Positions 18,601-26,501 of a stretch of 64,000 nt of DNA are shown here, piece after piece (position 1 is the first letter of the stretch; each line of letters begins with the position of its first letter). The notes beneath the pieces were generated by a model that ran no database searches, was not told where the DNA came from, and saw only the letters and a list, made by a program, of their open reading frames with translations. Source of the stretch: Bacteroidota bacterium (lineage in GTDB: Bacteria; Bacteroidota; Bacteroidia; Cytophagales; Cyclobacteriaceae); the NCBI GenBank assembly GCA_016191555.1, contig JACPVX010000014.1:62001-126000 (forward strand), read 5' to 3'. The position numbers were made by a program, and so were the translations under genes.

Positions 18601-18927
18601 AGCACCTGTAACAACAATCTCGGAAAGCTGAGTAACATCCAATGACAACTGAACATCAACAATAGATCTTTCTCCAACAGGAACCTCGGCTGATTTTAAT
18701 CCAATAAAAGAGAAAATAAGGCTAGAACTAGACGATGATACACTTAACGTATACTTTCCCTCCACATCAGTCACAGTTCCATTCGTAGTTCCTTTCACAA
18801 CAACATTCACACCCGGTAGAGCAGATCCGTCTTCCGCGGATGTTACCTTACCTGTAATCACTCGTTCTTGCGCCCAGGCACTGAGCACAAAGACGAATGA
18901 AAAGCATAGCAGTAAAAACTTCTTCAT
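15616..18927 (-). CDS. susC: SusC/RagA-family TonB-dependent outer-membrane transporter
   Basis: 1103 residues. A signal peptide (1-19) is followed by a carboxypeptidase-regulatory-like domain (about 22-105, 'GKVTSAEDGSALPGVNVVVKG'), a plug domain (about 115-240, with 'LILIDGVQVG' and 'IERVEVIQGAASSTLYGAQG'), and a long TonB-dependent barrel ending in Phe. It imports ligand captured by the SusD lipoprotein using TonB energy. The gene is followed by susD after 19 nt. No anti-sigma or ECF sigma gene is near, so control is more likely by the neighbouring sensor-regulator or the LuxR-type regulator, which is inference. Confidence 0.95.
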   Translation of the reverse strand: MKKFLLLCFSFVFVLSAWAQERVITGKVTSAEDGSALPGVNVVVKGTTNGTVTDVEGKYTLSVSSSSSSLIFSFIGLKSAEVPVGERSIVDVQLSLDVTQLSEIVVTGAGIATDKKKLGIAVEALASDKLPQAPTASIDQALVGKIAGAQISSTSGNPGDPVNIILRGINTIQGGTKPLILIDGVQVGSNVNLGGTDLNSLDLSNIERVEVIQGAASSTLYGAQGANGVIQLFTKKGRKGTLSIDISSSYSVNQIINVDNNVSKISLHPYLTDASGNLINGASAPLAFDAIGRLNGIRYEFGSPVAGPAARYGILGTGNINNKPFTGNAKYYDHWNQVFQDGNTVNNSISLRGGGEKTDFNITLSNNRTVTPVLQNGALERTNASVNLGTEIIKGLTLRSITQLVYTRNNMAPGLGAPGGVGYGTGNLSGTNGGVYGFLNTPSFSDLTFKMADGTPPALQRGGNFLGINSFNPYYRLRYSEGLGNKVDVIQSFNLNYKVNKFLELDAKYGINYRDESARWTYYNQSENANAVFYTPQGRQLGQYNSSNLNGEIVNFQYNSSVQNLFLTAYVRTDFQEDFKLNLPIQTSTQISYDSRTNKYRELDFYGLNLPLSPPFKLTATAPQGIAADYEANFFTFGYLLNQKIDIGNFGGIGGGFRSDYSSAFGKGSTPFTFPNANVYVNPLSFFNSGKISEVVSYFKIRAAYGQAGIQPGPYQRIPVLDQGNIGTEQYYSYQLSPNNPNLKVEVSTEREIGVDFSVNINNGNWLSSIGGSVTVWARNSDDVIYNVSAVPSAGSPNSNTNAIGLESNGTTFQLNLPVYKSNNFTWDLTTNFNRQISTISSIFGGADIILTSSAGSSGIVLTAGKPIGQLYGSKAFRSLSDPELVKYNQDNSVPNSQYTIVDGRVVDLTTLQTQFSTTYYPLGNPNPNFNASFINTFSYKGFLNVGIQLDWLNGSNLYNQTKEWMYRDGIHRDFQQVVTIPGFNSDKPGAYTAYHAGMYYGLLGSQFGPGNNATKDFFYEDNSFVRLRNVQVAVDFASLFKMKTFKKLQLVLTGRNLLTWTKYTGSDPEVSSGTANSAFDRGVDNSTIPNIKSYQVGFNIGF

Positions 18928-19268
18928 AGGTTTTGGTTTGGTTTTTAGATATTTCCGCCTGGCGTTTACTACACCAAAACGTTACGCCAAAACTCTCTAT
19001 TCTTATTTTATGGAAGAATACCTTGAACTACCGTATTTTAATTTGGTATACAGTCATTGGAGAGAGAGCTTTAGTTAGTAGGATACTACATGCCTGCTGC
19101 AGTCTCAAATCACTTAAATGGAGTATGAAGGCAAAAAAATGCTCACCAGCCGAGTGAACCCTTAACTATTAACTATAATTAATCGAACTCTAAAAAGATT
19201 AAACTAGTTTGTAATTACTCATTTTAACCTTATCACGAATTCCGCTCTACGTAATTTCATTTATCGAA
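18928..19268. other. 341-nt region between susC and the LuxR-type regulator
   Basis: Both flanking genes are on the minus strand. It should hold the susC promoter, but I find no clear TAnnTTTG element. It has a short repeat (CACCAAAACG and CGCCAAAAC) and an inverted TGGCGT/ACGCCA pair (about 18959-18989) close to the susC start. No credible gene. Confidence 0.4.
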
Positions 19269-19898
19269 CTAAATTAATCTATCATTGTTGGCCTTGGCAA
19301 TTGCTTCTGACTTCGAGTTAACTTTCAACTTCATATAAATGTTTCGGATGTGTGTTTTAGAAGTCTCTTTAGAAATATGACATTCTTCTGCTATTTCAGA
19401 ATAGGTTTTGCCCACTGAAATCATTTGCATAATTTGTCTTTCTCTACTAGAAAGTGGTGAGTTTAGATTGACATGATAATTGTTAATTACTTTCCGAGCT
19501 ATTTTACTACTGAGTGGAGCACCACCTTTAATCAGTTCTTCTAACGCAAGAATTAATTCTACATAATTGATCGATTTTAGAATATACCCGATGGCTCCTG
19601 CGCGTAAGGCTTCAAATATAATTTCATCGTTCTCATAATTTGTTACAATGACAACCTCGGTAGCGGGGTAGTATTCACGAAGCAGTCGAGTGCCCTCAAT
19701 TCCGTTGGTGCCCGGTAAGTCTATATCCATTAATACAATGTCTGGAATAGATTTTTTAAAAGATTTAAAGGCCTCATCAAATGTACCGTAGAGTCCTATT
19801 ACATTAAATTTTTCAGTTCCGCCAATCACTAAACTTAAAATCTGCAATAAACTACTGTCTTCCTCAATAATCACCACTCGCTTTTTTAATGCAATCAT
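19269..19898 (-). CDS. LuxR/NarL-type response regulator
   Basis: 209 residues from ATG 19898. Starts at 19940 (ATG) or 20003 (TTG) are also open, but 19898 places the first receiver strand ('KKRVVIIEED') right after the start as in relatives. The receiver domain has phospho-acceptor Asp58 in 'VLMDIDLPG' and a Lys-Ser pair at 'YILKSINY'. The C-terminal LuxR helix-turn-helix (about 145-200) begins 'LSSRERQIMQMISVGKTYSEIA'-like and is complete. It should bind DNA as a phosphorylated dimer. No partner histidine kinase is adjacent, so it is an orphan in this window; the hybrid sensor nearby has its own receiver. Confidence 0.9.
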   Translation of the reverse strand: MIALKKRVVIIEEDSSLLQILSLVIGGTEKFNVIGLYGTFDEAFKSFKKSIPDIVLMDIDLPGTNGIEGTRLLREYYPATEVVIVTNYENDEIIFEALRAGAIGYILKSINYVELILALEELIKGGAPLSSKIARKVINNYHVNLNSPLSSRERQIMQMISVGKTYSEIAEECHISKETSKTHIRNIYMKLKVNSKSEAIAKANNDRLI

Positions 19899-20218
19899 TT
19901 GGCTAGCATTTAAGTTCGAATCATTAACAACAAGAAGCATCCCTGTTGTTTCTGAAGCAAAAATAAACTGGCTTATAAGAATGAAGTAAAAATCTACGAT
20001 CAAATGATGGTAAATTAGTTGCAGAATAATTCACGCAAAAAAAACCGACCAAAACAGGTAGGGAATAAAAGTTCAAACGAATGAAAAGGGCATGCTAGCC
20101 CGAAATTGCAACAAAAGAACTATTAATCGCAACTAAATTTGTATTGACTCAAACACTAATCTGGTAATTGAGAGGAGGAAGGGATAATATCACATGAAGA
20201 CAAATACCACCGTTTGTA
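19899..20218. other. Intergenic region upstream of the LuxR-type regulator
   Basis: About 320 nt between the LuxR-type regulator start and the end of the first permease gene. The regulator frame remains open to 20003, so part may be coding if an upstream start is used. Apart from that I see only A/T-rich sequence and a weak hairpin near 20202-20220. Confidence 0.35.
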
Positions 20219-22624
20219 TTACTCCGAACGCAATGAATCAACCGGGTTGACAGTGGCAGCTCTCAAAGAACGATAGCCCACCGTAACCAAAGCAATAACA
20301 AAGGTTATTAGCAATCCGATAACGAAGTAAGCTGGCCCTACTGTAATGCGATACTCGAAGTCCTGCAGCCACAACTTTGAAAAATACCATGCAAATGGTG
20401 TTGCCACTACAAAACCTATCACAATCAATACTAAATACTCTTTGGAGAAAAGTAATAAAATGCTTTCTACCGAAGCTCCTAATACTTTGCGCACACCAAT
20501 CTCTTTGGTCTTCTGGTTTGCCATGAACGCTGCTAATCCAAATAAACCAAGGCAACCGATAAATATTGCAATGGATGTAAAAATGGTAAGCAATGTCGAC
20601 ATTTTGGCTTCCTGCTCATAAAATGAATTAATCTCTTCATCTAGAAATTCGTACGAGAAGACCGCTTCAGGATAAGTAGCTTCCCACTTTTGCTGCACTG
20701 CTTTGATAGTCTCCTGCACGTTTAGTGGATTCACCTTTATGGCCATCGAGCGATAGCGCTGAATACGATTCAGCATAATGGTAGCTTCGATCGGTTCGTG
20801 TAATGACATCGTATGAAAATTTTTAACTACTCCTACTACCGGCAAAGTCTTTCTCCACATGATTATGTTCTTGCCAATCAAATCCTGGGGGTTCTCATAA
20901 CCTACCATCGCTGCCAATTTTTCATTCACCACAAATCCGCGTGCGGTATCCATATCTTGAACATTGGTTCCGGCTACAAATTGTAATCCAAACAATTCGG
21001 CATAGTTACCGTCTACTTGTTTCACCTGTGTGCCGTAACGTTGATCGCTTCCTTCTACTACAAAGTCGGTGGACTGCACACTTCCCGATGAGGGCGGTGC
21101 GCTATTTAAACTTACCGCCTCTATTCCTTTCATTCGCGATACTTCTTCTCGCAAAGTCTTCATTTTACTGGTACCATCTTTAAATCCCCACGCCTCATTT
21201 TCCGGAATAGGCATGGTGATAATTGCATCTTTCTTAAAGCCCAAATCTTTAGATTTGAAATAATCCATCTGATTGATCAGTATAATGGTGCCAATGATAA
21301 AAAGTTGCGAAATAGAAAATTGTAGTACTACCAAACCCCTTCTCAGCATGAAACTAGAAGAGCTTCTATTGTTAGATTGATTTTTAATCGCAAATACCGG
21401 GTTGAGTCTGGAAACAATGAGGGATGGATATAATCCCGATAGGATACCTACAAAAGCCGTAATGCTGAGTAAGAAAATCCATAAGCTTCCATCGCTTAAA
21501 AGGTCAATGGAAAGGTTCAATGACAAAAAGGAATTCAGGAAACCCAGCCCAAGCTGTGCAAAACCAACTGCCAGCATAACAGCTACAATCGTAACTAAGC
21601 TAGACTCTCCTAAAAACTGCATAACCAATTGTCCACGAGAGCTACCCAATGTTTTGCGAATACCCACTTCTTTCGAGCGCTTAATAGATTCGGCTGTAAC
21701 AAGATTAATGAAGTTAATACAAGCTGTGATTACCAAAAAAATTCCAATCACCGCCATGGCCGTTAACATCGGGCGTGTAGTTGTACTATAATTATAGTTG
21801 CCGAAGCGGTCATCAAAATGTATTTCAGAGAGCGGTTGTAATTCATACGCCACTTTATCTGGATTCTCACCATGATACTTTTTAGCAAAGTCCTGGAGTC
21901 TTCTTTCGAGCTCTTGAATTTTTGCTTCTCTCTTCAACAAGAAATAACAATGTTCATCGCTCCAAATGCCATTCCAACCCACTTCATCTTTTTCTTTCTT
22001 AATGGTTGCATACGATAAGATTACATCAAACGGAAAATCCGTATTGGTTGGTAAGTCCTCTACGATGGCAGTTACTTTAAACTCTCGGCTCTCAAAATTG
22101 AATACTTCTCCAATAGCATCATCTTTTCCGAAATACTTTAATGCGGACGCCTTCGAGATCACCGCTTCGTTGGGTTCGTCCAATCCTTTCTTGGCATCTC
22201 CCATTAACACTTTGCGGTCAAACAAATTAAAATAACCAGGTGGTGCATATACCACGCCTCTGCCTTCTTCAAATTTCTTTAGCTCACCGCTCTTTTGCGG
22301 AATGGTAATCAGCGCTCCATTACCTCGATACGAAGTGAATATTACTTCTTCGGCTTCAGGAAAATCATTTCGAAATGCTTCGGGCAAAACGGGTGGAACG
22401 CCAGCCTGAAAATCTTTACCTTGATTGCCTTCGGAACTTGAAACAACTCGATAAATGCGATCGCCCTTCGGGTGAAAGTTATCAAAGCTTAATTGATAGC
22501 GCACCAGCAAAAACAAAATTAGGCTGGTGGTAACCCCAAGTGTAAGCCCCGATACATTAATCAATGTGCTGCCTTTTGAGCGCCATAAATTGCGGACCGC
22601 AGTCGTGAAGTAATTTTTTAGCAT
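20219..22624 (-). CDS. MacB/FtsX-type ABC transporter permease (paralogue 1)
   Basis: 801 residues. The architecture is the double FtsX form: an N-terminal helix ('GSTLINVSGLTLGV'), a large MacB-type periplasmic domain (about 45-245), three helices of the first FtsX domain (about 285-425), one further helix and a second periplasmic domain (about 430-670), and a last set of helices starting 'IGCLGLFGLAAFMANQKTKEIGVRKVLGAS'. Such permeases use a separate ATPase; none is adjacent. In Bacteroidota these paralogues are numerous, and MacB-like systems export peptides, antibiotics or lipoproteins. It follows the second paralogue by 44 nt and is clearly homologous to it. Confidence 0.9.
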   Translation of the reverse strand: MLKNYFTTAVRNLWRSKGSTLINVSGLTLGVTTSLILFLLVRYQLSFDNFHPKGDRIYRVVSSSEGNQGKDFQAGVPPVLPEAFRNDFPEAEEVIFTSYRGNGALITIPQKSGELKKFEEGRGVVYAPPGYFNLFDRKVLMGDAKKGLDEPNEAVISKASALKYFGKDDAIGEVFNFESREFKVTAIVEDLPTNTDFPFDVILSYATIKKEKDEVGWNGIWSDEHCYFLLKREAKIQELERRLQDFAKKYHGENPDKVAYELQPLSEIHFDDRFGNYNYSTTTRPMLTAMAVIGIFLVITACINFINLVTAESIKRSKEVGIRKTLGSSRGQLVMQFLGESSLVTIVAVMLAVGFAQLGLGFLNSFLSLNLSIDLLSDGSLWIFLLSITAFVGILSGLYPSLIVSRLNPVFAIKNQSNNRSSSSFMLRRGLVVLQFSISQLFIIGTIILINQMDYFKSKDLGFKKDAIITMPIPENEAWGFKDGTSKMKTLREEVSRMKGIEAVSLNSAPPSSGSVQSTDFVVEGSDQRYGTQVKQVDGNYAELFGLQFVAGTNVQDMDTARGFVVNEKLAAMVGYENPQDLIGKNIIMWRKTLPVVGVVKNFHTMSLHEPIEATIMLNRIQRYRSMAIKVNPLNVQETIKAVQQKWEATYPEAVFSYEFLDEEINSFYEQEAKMSTLLTIFTSIAIFIGCLGLFGLAAFMANQKTKEIGVRKVLGASVESILLLFSKEYLVLIVIGFVVATPFAWYFSKLWLQDFEYRITVGPAYFVIGLLITFVIALVTVGYRSLRAATVNPVDSLRSE

Positions 22625-22668
22625 ATCAAAGTAGTTTGAATGAGGATGTCAGAAGATTCTAAAAAGTT

Positions 22669-25086
22669 TTATTCGTTTTTCAATGAATCGACAGGATTAG
22701 CAACTGCCGCACGGAGCGAACGATAACCCACTGTAAGAATAGTAATGATGAGCGTACTTACAAAACCAATGGCAAATACCGACCAACTCATCTCTACCCT
22801 GAAAGCAAAACCTTGCAGCCACTTATTCATGGCAAACCATGATATGGGTACTGCAAGCACGAAGGCTATAACGATGAGTACAATAAACTCTTTGGAAAAC
22901 ATACTTATAATATGTCCAACTGAAGCACCGAGGCTTTTTCGTATTGCAATCTCTTTGGTCTTCTGTTGCGCCATAAAAGATGCGAGTCCATATAAACCAA
23001 GACAGCCAATAAAGATGGCGATGCCAGCAAAAATTTCGAACATTCCAAACATGCGCTCCTCTTCGCGATATTGGCGATCAATAAACTGATCTAAGAATGT
23101 GTATTCAAAAAGATATTCAGGATATAAGGCTGTCCACGCCTCCTCTATTTTTTTTACGGTAGTTGATACATTATTCGATTCTATTTTTATTCCAGCTTCG
23201 TAAGCCATATTGAAAGGCATCATTAGGGCAGGCTTGATTTCTTGTTGCAAAGAAGCCACATGAAAATCCTTTACCACTCCGATGACAGGTCCGGGCGTAT
23301 CATTAAATCCGATTGTTACACTTTGACCGATCGCATCTTTCGCAGAAGCAAAGCCCAGCGTCTTCACCGCTGTTTCATTGATCACATACACCCATTTGCT
23401 ATTCTCTCTTCCTGCATTTCCAATCTTGATATCGGATTCCGTAAACCACCTTCCTTCGATCAACTCCATGCCGTACACATCTTTGTAGTGCGCATCTACG
23501 GGTTTAATATCTACTCCATAGCGTTGTGCATTTCCCTTCTCGGTCAAATACATGCCTGTTCCGAAATTCATTTCAGACATGGGTGCTCCCAATGCAAACG
23601 TCACATCCTTCACATCGCCATCGGCCATTAATTTATTTCGTAAAGCCTCCAGCTTCTCTACTTCGTTCGAAGGCAATTTTACATTTACAACTGCTGCTTT
23701 ATTAAAGCCCAGTGGCTTTTCGCGGAAGTAAGAAAGTTGACTGGAAACCACCAGTGTGCAGATGATTAGCACCTGTGCAATAAAAAATTGCAGCACCACC
23801 AACATTTTGCGCACTGGCACCGAGCCATGCGTTTGTTGCGACATTTTACTCTTCAATGCCTTTACGGGATTGAACTTCGATAAGATCAGTGCCGGATAAG
23901 AACCTGAAAACAAAGCAGTGAATAAAATGATGCTACTCAAAAAGAGCAATACCCTCGGACTGCCAAATAGATTTAGTACAATATCTTTTTCCAAAAAATT
24001 ACCGATGACCGGAGCTAACCACTCTGCAGCTACCACCGAAAGCAATCCGGCTATTACCGTCAATAAAAAAGCTTCGCCTAAATATTGTAAAGCCAACTGC
24101 CCTTGCTGCGCACCGAGCGTTTTGCGCACACCTACTTCGCGTGAACGATGAATAGACAAAGCGGTAGATAAATTGATGAAGTTAACGCAAGCAATCACTA
24201 AAATGAATAACCCAATGCAACCCAACACTATTAAAATAGAAGAAGAAGTGGAAGTGGTTCCGGGATTTTCGCTAAACTCTGTATTGAAATGAATGTCTGA
24301 AAGAGGTTGCAATAAATATTTCTCACGATCCGCGTCTTCCGTACTATAGTATTTCTTAACGAATGGAGCAAACTTCGATTCCATCGACTCCTTTTTGACA
24401 TTGGAAGGAAGCACCACATAGGTAAAGCCCGATGAATTTAATCCCCATTGATCCATCGAGAAACCCAGAAACTGTTTGCCCATTTCTGGTGTAAGTGTAG
24501 ATCGCGAGGCTACCATATTGAATTTAATATGAGAAGGCGCGGAAGGTGTTCGAATGATTCCGGCAATCTCCATATTCAATAAATTATCGAGCTTGAAATG
24601 CTTCGTATCTTTTTTCAACAGCTTATTAGCAAACTCTTCGGTCAAAAATACTTTGCCCGGTTGTGCTAAATCTTTTTTGGGATTGCCTGATAAAACCTCA
24701 AAATCAAAAACATCAAAAAACGAAGTGTCTGCAAACACAATGTTTTCAACATTCATCTTCTCCTCTTCCATGGTGAGAAGTGATCGAAACTGAAAATGGA
24801 ATTGAGTAGATAAGATTTCGGGGAAATCGCTTTTAAAAGCTTGCCCGGCTGGATAAGGTGTTACACTGCTTTTGGAAAGTCCCGATGCATCCGTAGAATG
24901 GCGAATAACCCGATATGTAGTGGCAGCCTTTGCAAATTGCTTATCATAGCTAAGCTCGCGGCTGATAATCAAAAAGATGATCAAACAAGTAGTAATGCCC
25001 AACGCCAAGCCGGCAATGTTGATCGCTGCGTATGACTTGTTGCGTAAAATGCTGCGGAAGGCAATGACAAAGTAATTTTTAAACAT
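22669..25086 (-). CDS. MacB/FtsX-type ABC transporter permease (paralogue 2)
   Basis: 805 residues from the ATG at 25086. The frame opens at 25140, but 25086 gives the start 'MFKNYFVIAFRSILRNKSYA', matching the family and the neighbouring paralogue. Same double MacB-PCD/FtsX architecture, with 'STALSIHRSREVGVRKTLGA' in the first and 'LASFMAQQKTKEIAIRKSLGAS' in the second membrane domain. It is probably a tandem duplicate of the following gene (20219-22624) with moderate divergence, and the two could form a heterodimer. The ATPase must be elsewhere. Upstream is a dense palindromic motif (25201-25230). Confidence 0.9.
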   Translation of the reverse strand: MFKNYFVIAFRSILRNKSYAAINIAGLALGITTCLIIFLIISRELSYDKQFAKAATTYRVIRHSTDASGLSKSSVTPYPAGQAFKSDFPEILSTQFHFQFRSLLTMEEEKMNVENIVFADTSFFDVFDFEVLSGNPKKDLAQPGKVFLTEEFANKLLKKDTKHFKLDNLLNMEIAGIIRTPSAPSHIKFNMVASRSTLTPEMGKQFLGFSMDQWGLNSSGFTYVVLPSNVKKESMESKFAPFVKKYYSTEDADREKYLLQPLSDIHFNTEFSENPGTTSTSSSILIVLGCIGLFILVIACVNFINLSTALSIHRSREVGVRKTLGAQQGQLALQYLGEAFLLTVIAGLLSVVAAEWLAPVIGNFLEKDIVLNLFGSPRVLLFLSSIILFTALFSGSYPALILSKFNPVKALKSKMSQQTHGSVPVRKMLVVLQFFIAQVLIICTLVVSSQLSYFREKPLGFNKAAVVNVKLPSNEVEKLEALRNKLMADGDVKDVTFALGAPMSEMNFGTGMYLTEKGNAQRYGVDIKPVDAHYKDVYGMELIEGRWFTESDIKIGNAGRENSKWVYVINETAVKTLGFASAKDAIGQSVTIGFNDTPGPVIGVVKDFHVASLQQEIKPALMMPFNMAYEAGIKIESNNVSTTVKKIEEAWTALYPEYLFEYTFLDQFIDRQYREEERMFGMFEIFAGIAIFIGCLGLYGLASFMAQQKTKEIAIRKSLGASVGHIISMFSKEFIVLIVIAFVLAVPISWFAMNKWLQGFAFRVEMSWSVFAIGFVSTLIITILTVGYRSLRAAVANPVDSLKNE

Positions 25087-25200
25087 GATGCTTTCTTTTG
25101 CTGCATGCTTATCCAACATCAATGCCAAACACCAAATCATCCATTTCGAGGCATTTTAGTAGGTTAACGGATTCGTTCTCGTTCAAAAATGCTCGCTTTC

Positions 25201-25230
25201 GTCCGATTGCGGACGGTCCGATTTGCAATC
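25201..25230. promoter_or_regulatory. Overlapping palindromes upstream of the permease operon
   Basis: GTCCG (25201-25205), CGGAC (25210-25214) and GTCCG (25216-25220) alternate in orientation. GATTGC (25205-25210) and GCAATC (25225-25230) form another dyad over the same bases. The site lies between two divergent genes, about 115 nt before the permease ATG, and overlaps the -33 box of the 46-codon gene, so a bound regulator could control both. Confidence 0.4.
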
Positions 25231-25254
25231 ACCAACACGCAGTAGTTATCTTTG
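25222..25254 (+). promoter_or_regulatory. Bacteroidota-type promoter of the Cys-rich peptide gene
   Basis: TTTG at 25222-25225 and TATCTTTG at 25247-25254 are 21 nt apart, a full match to the phylum consensus. The ATG at 25259 begins four bases after the -7 element, so the mRNA should be leaderless or nearly so. Confidence 0.65.
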
Positions 25255-25258
25255 CACC

Positions 25259-25399
25259 ATGCTTCAAATCATTCTCATCGGAATTTTATTTGCAGGTGCT
25301 GCCTTTTATTTAGGCAGGATGGTCTATCGGTCGTTTCAGTCGAAGCAGCAGTGCGCTTCAGGTTGTGGCAAGTGTGGATTATCGGAAGTTAAAGAATAA
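25259..25399 (+). CDS. FeoB-associated-type Cys-rich small membrane protein
   Basis: 46 residues. One membrane helix (about 3-19) is followed by a short basic segment and a cysteine cluster Cys-x3-Cys-x2-Cys-x2-Cys near residues 32-39 (Gln-Cys-Ala-Ser-Gly-Cys-Gly-Lys-Cys-Gly). This matches the FeoB-associated Cys-rich membrane protein family, which is commonly found beside ferrous-iron transporter genes. Strictly the visible cysteines are at 32, 36 and 39. No feoA or feoB is present in the window, so it stands alone here. Its stop codon abuts that of the convergent radical SAM gene with no space. A role in iron handling is inferred from the family name only. Confidence 0.75.
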   Translation: MLQIILIGILFAGAAFYLGRMVYRSFQSKQQCASGCGKCGLSEVKE

Positions 25400-26422
25400 T
25401 CAAGCCCACACTTTGGTGCCTTCGGTGCAGTTGCGGCACATCTCAATTTCACTTCTGGATTTTAACAAGGTCGATCTGAACTGTTGGTACGACTGACCAT
25501 GCCAAATTTCCTCGAACGAACTTTTGGTAAGGTCGCCCAACACATAATGCGCATCTTTATCAAAACAACATGGCACCACTTTCCCATCCCATGTAATCAC
25601 ACAACTGTGCCACATCTTCCAGCAATGATCATCTAAGGCACTTTTGATTTCATAAGTCCCATCATTCATTTTTTTGTAGCGCGAATAGCGATCTAGTGTT
25701 GGTATCAGATCAGAACCATTTTTGTAATCGTAAATCTGTGCCGTCTTCAGCGCTACTTCATCCACTCCAAGTTCATCAGCCAATTTTCGCACTTCGTCAA
25801 TTTGATGCTCGTTGGGCTTGACCACCAAAAACTGAAAAATAACATGTGGTGTTTTCGATTTTAATTCTCGCTTCCACTTGATGATGTTTTTAGTTCCCTC
25901 TATAACTTTCGAAAGATTACCTCCAACACGATAGGAAGCATACGTCTCTTGAGAAGTGCCATCAATCGAAATGATCAGTCGGTCGAGACCTGACTCAACT
26001 GTTTTTTTTGCTGCATCATCATTCAGGTAATGCGCATTGGTAGATGTAGCCGTGTAGATTCCTTTGTCTGCTGCATAGCGAATCATATCGACCAACGAGG
26101 GATGCAGATACGGTTCGCCTTGAAAATAAAAAATAAGGTAGGAAAGCGATGGTGCCAATTGGTCAATCACAGATTGGTACAATTCCGGTTTCAACATACC
26201 CGTAGGTCTAGTAAACGAACGAAGTCCGCTCGGACATTCGGGACATCGCAAGTTACAGGAAGTGGTCGGCTCAATAGAGATGCTGATGGGCATGCCCACA
26301 TGATTTGGTTTTCCGCTTACGCGGGACGCATAGTAACTGGACAAAATTTTGGTGGCATTCCAAACCCGTGAAGGGGTTGCCTTCGAGAGAAAATTCAGTC
26401 CGTCTTTGAAATTGCGATTCAT
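25400..26422 (-). CDS. Radical SAM/SPASM-domain protein
   Basis: 340 residues. The radical SAM cluster motif Cys56-x3-Cys60-x2-Cys63 ('TTSCNLRCPEC') binds a [4Fe-4S] cluster that cleaves S-adenosylmethionine. A C-terminal SPASM-type region (about 268-335) has further cysteines: Cys-Trp-Lys, 'HSCVITWDGKVVPCCFD' and 'EMCRNCTEG', which should hold an auxiliary cluster. SPASM proteins often mature peptides or act as anaerobic sulfatase-type activators, but no precursor peptide resembling a RiPP is evident nearby apart from the convergent 46-residue Cys-rich protein, which looks like an ordinary membrane peptide. Many such stand-alone proteins have no known substrate. Gene expression appears monocistronic. 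Confidence 0.9.
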   Translation of the reverse strand: MNRNFKDGLNFLSKATPSRVWNATKILSSYYASRVSGKPNHVGMPISISIEPTTSCNLRCPECPSGLRSFTRPTGMLKPELYQSVIDQLAPSLSYLIFYFQGEPYLHPSLVDMIRYAADKGIYTATSTNAHYLNDDAAKKTVESGLDRLIISIDGTSQETYASYRVGGNLSKVIEGTKNIIKWKRELKSKTPHVIFQFLVVKPNEHQIDEVRKLADELGVDEVALKTAQIYDYKNGSDLIPTLDRYSRYKKMNDGTYEIKSALDDHCWKMWHSCVITWDGKVVPCCFDKDAHYVLGDLTKSSFEEIWHGQSYQQFRSTLLKSRSEIEMCRNCTEGTKVWA

Positions 26423-26501
26423 TGTAAGCAGTAAAATTACCTTTTCGCGGGCGATTGTTTACCTTTCGGAAGAAAAAAGTAGCCTGCTATTTTACAGGTA
26501 A

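Noticed and set aside
25259-26422. RiPP system formed by the Cys-rich peptide and the radical SAM/SPASM protein
   Set aside because: The genes are convergent, each has its own promoter side, and the peptide matches a known small membrane-protein family rather than a precursor.
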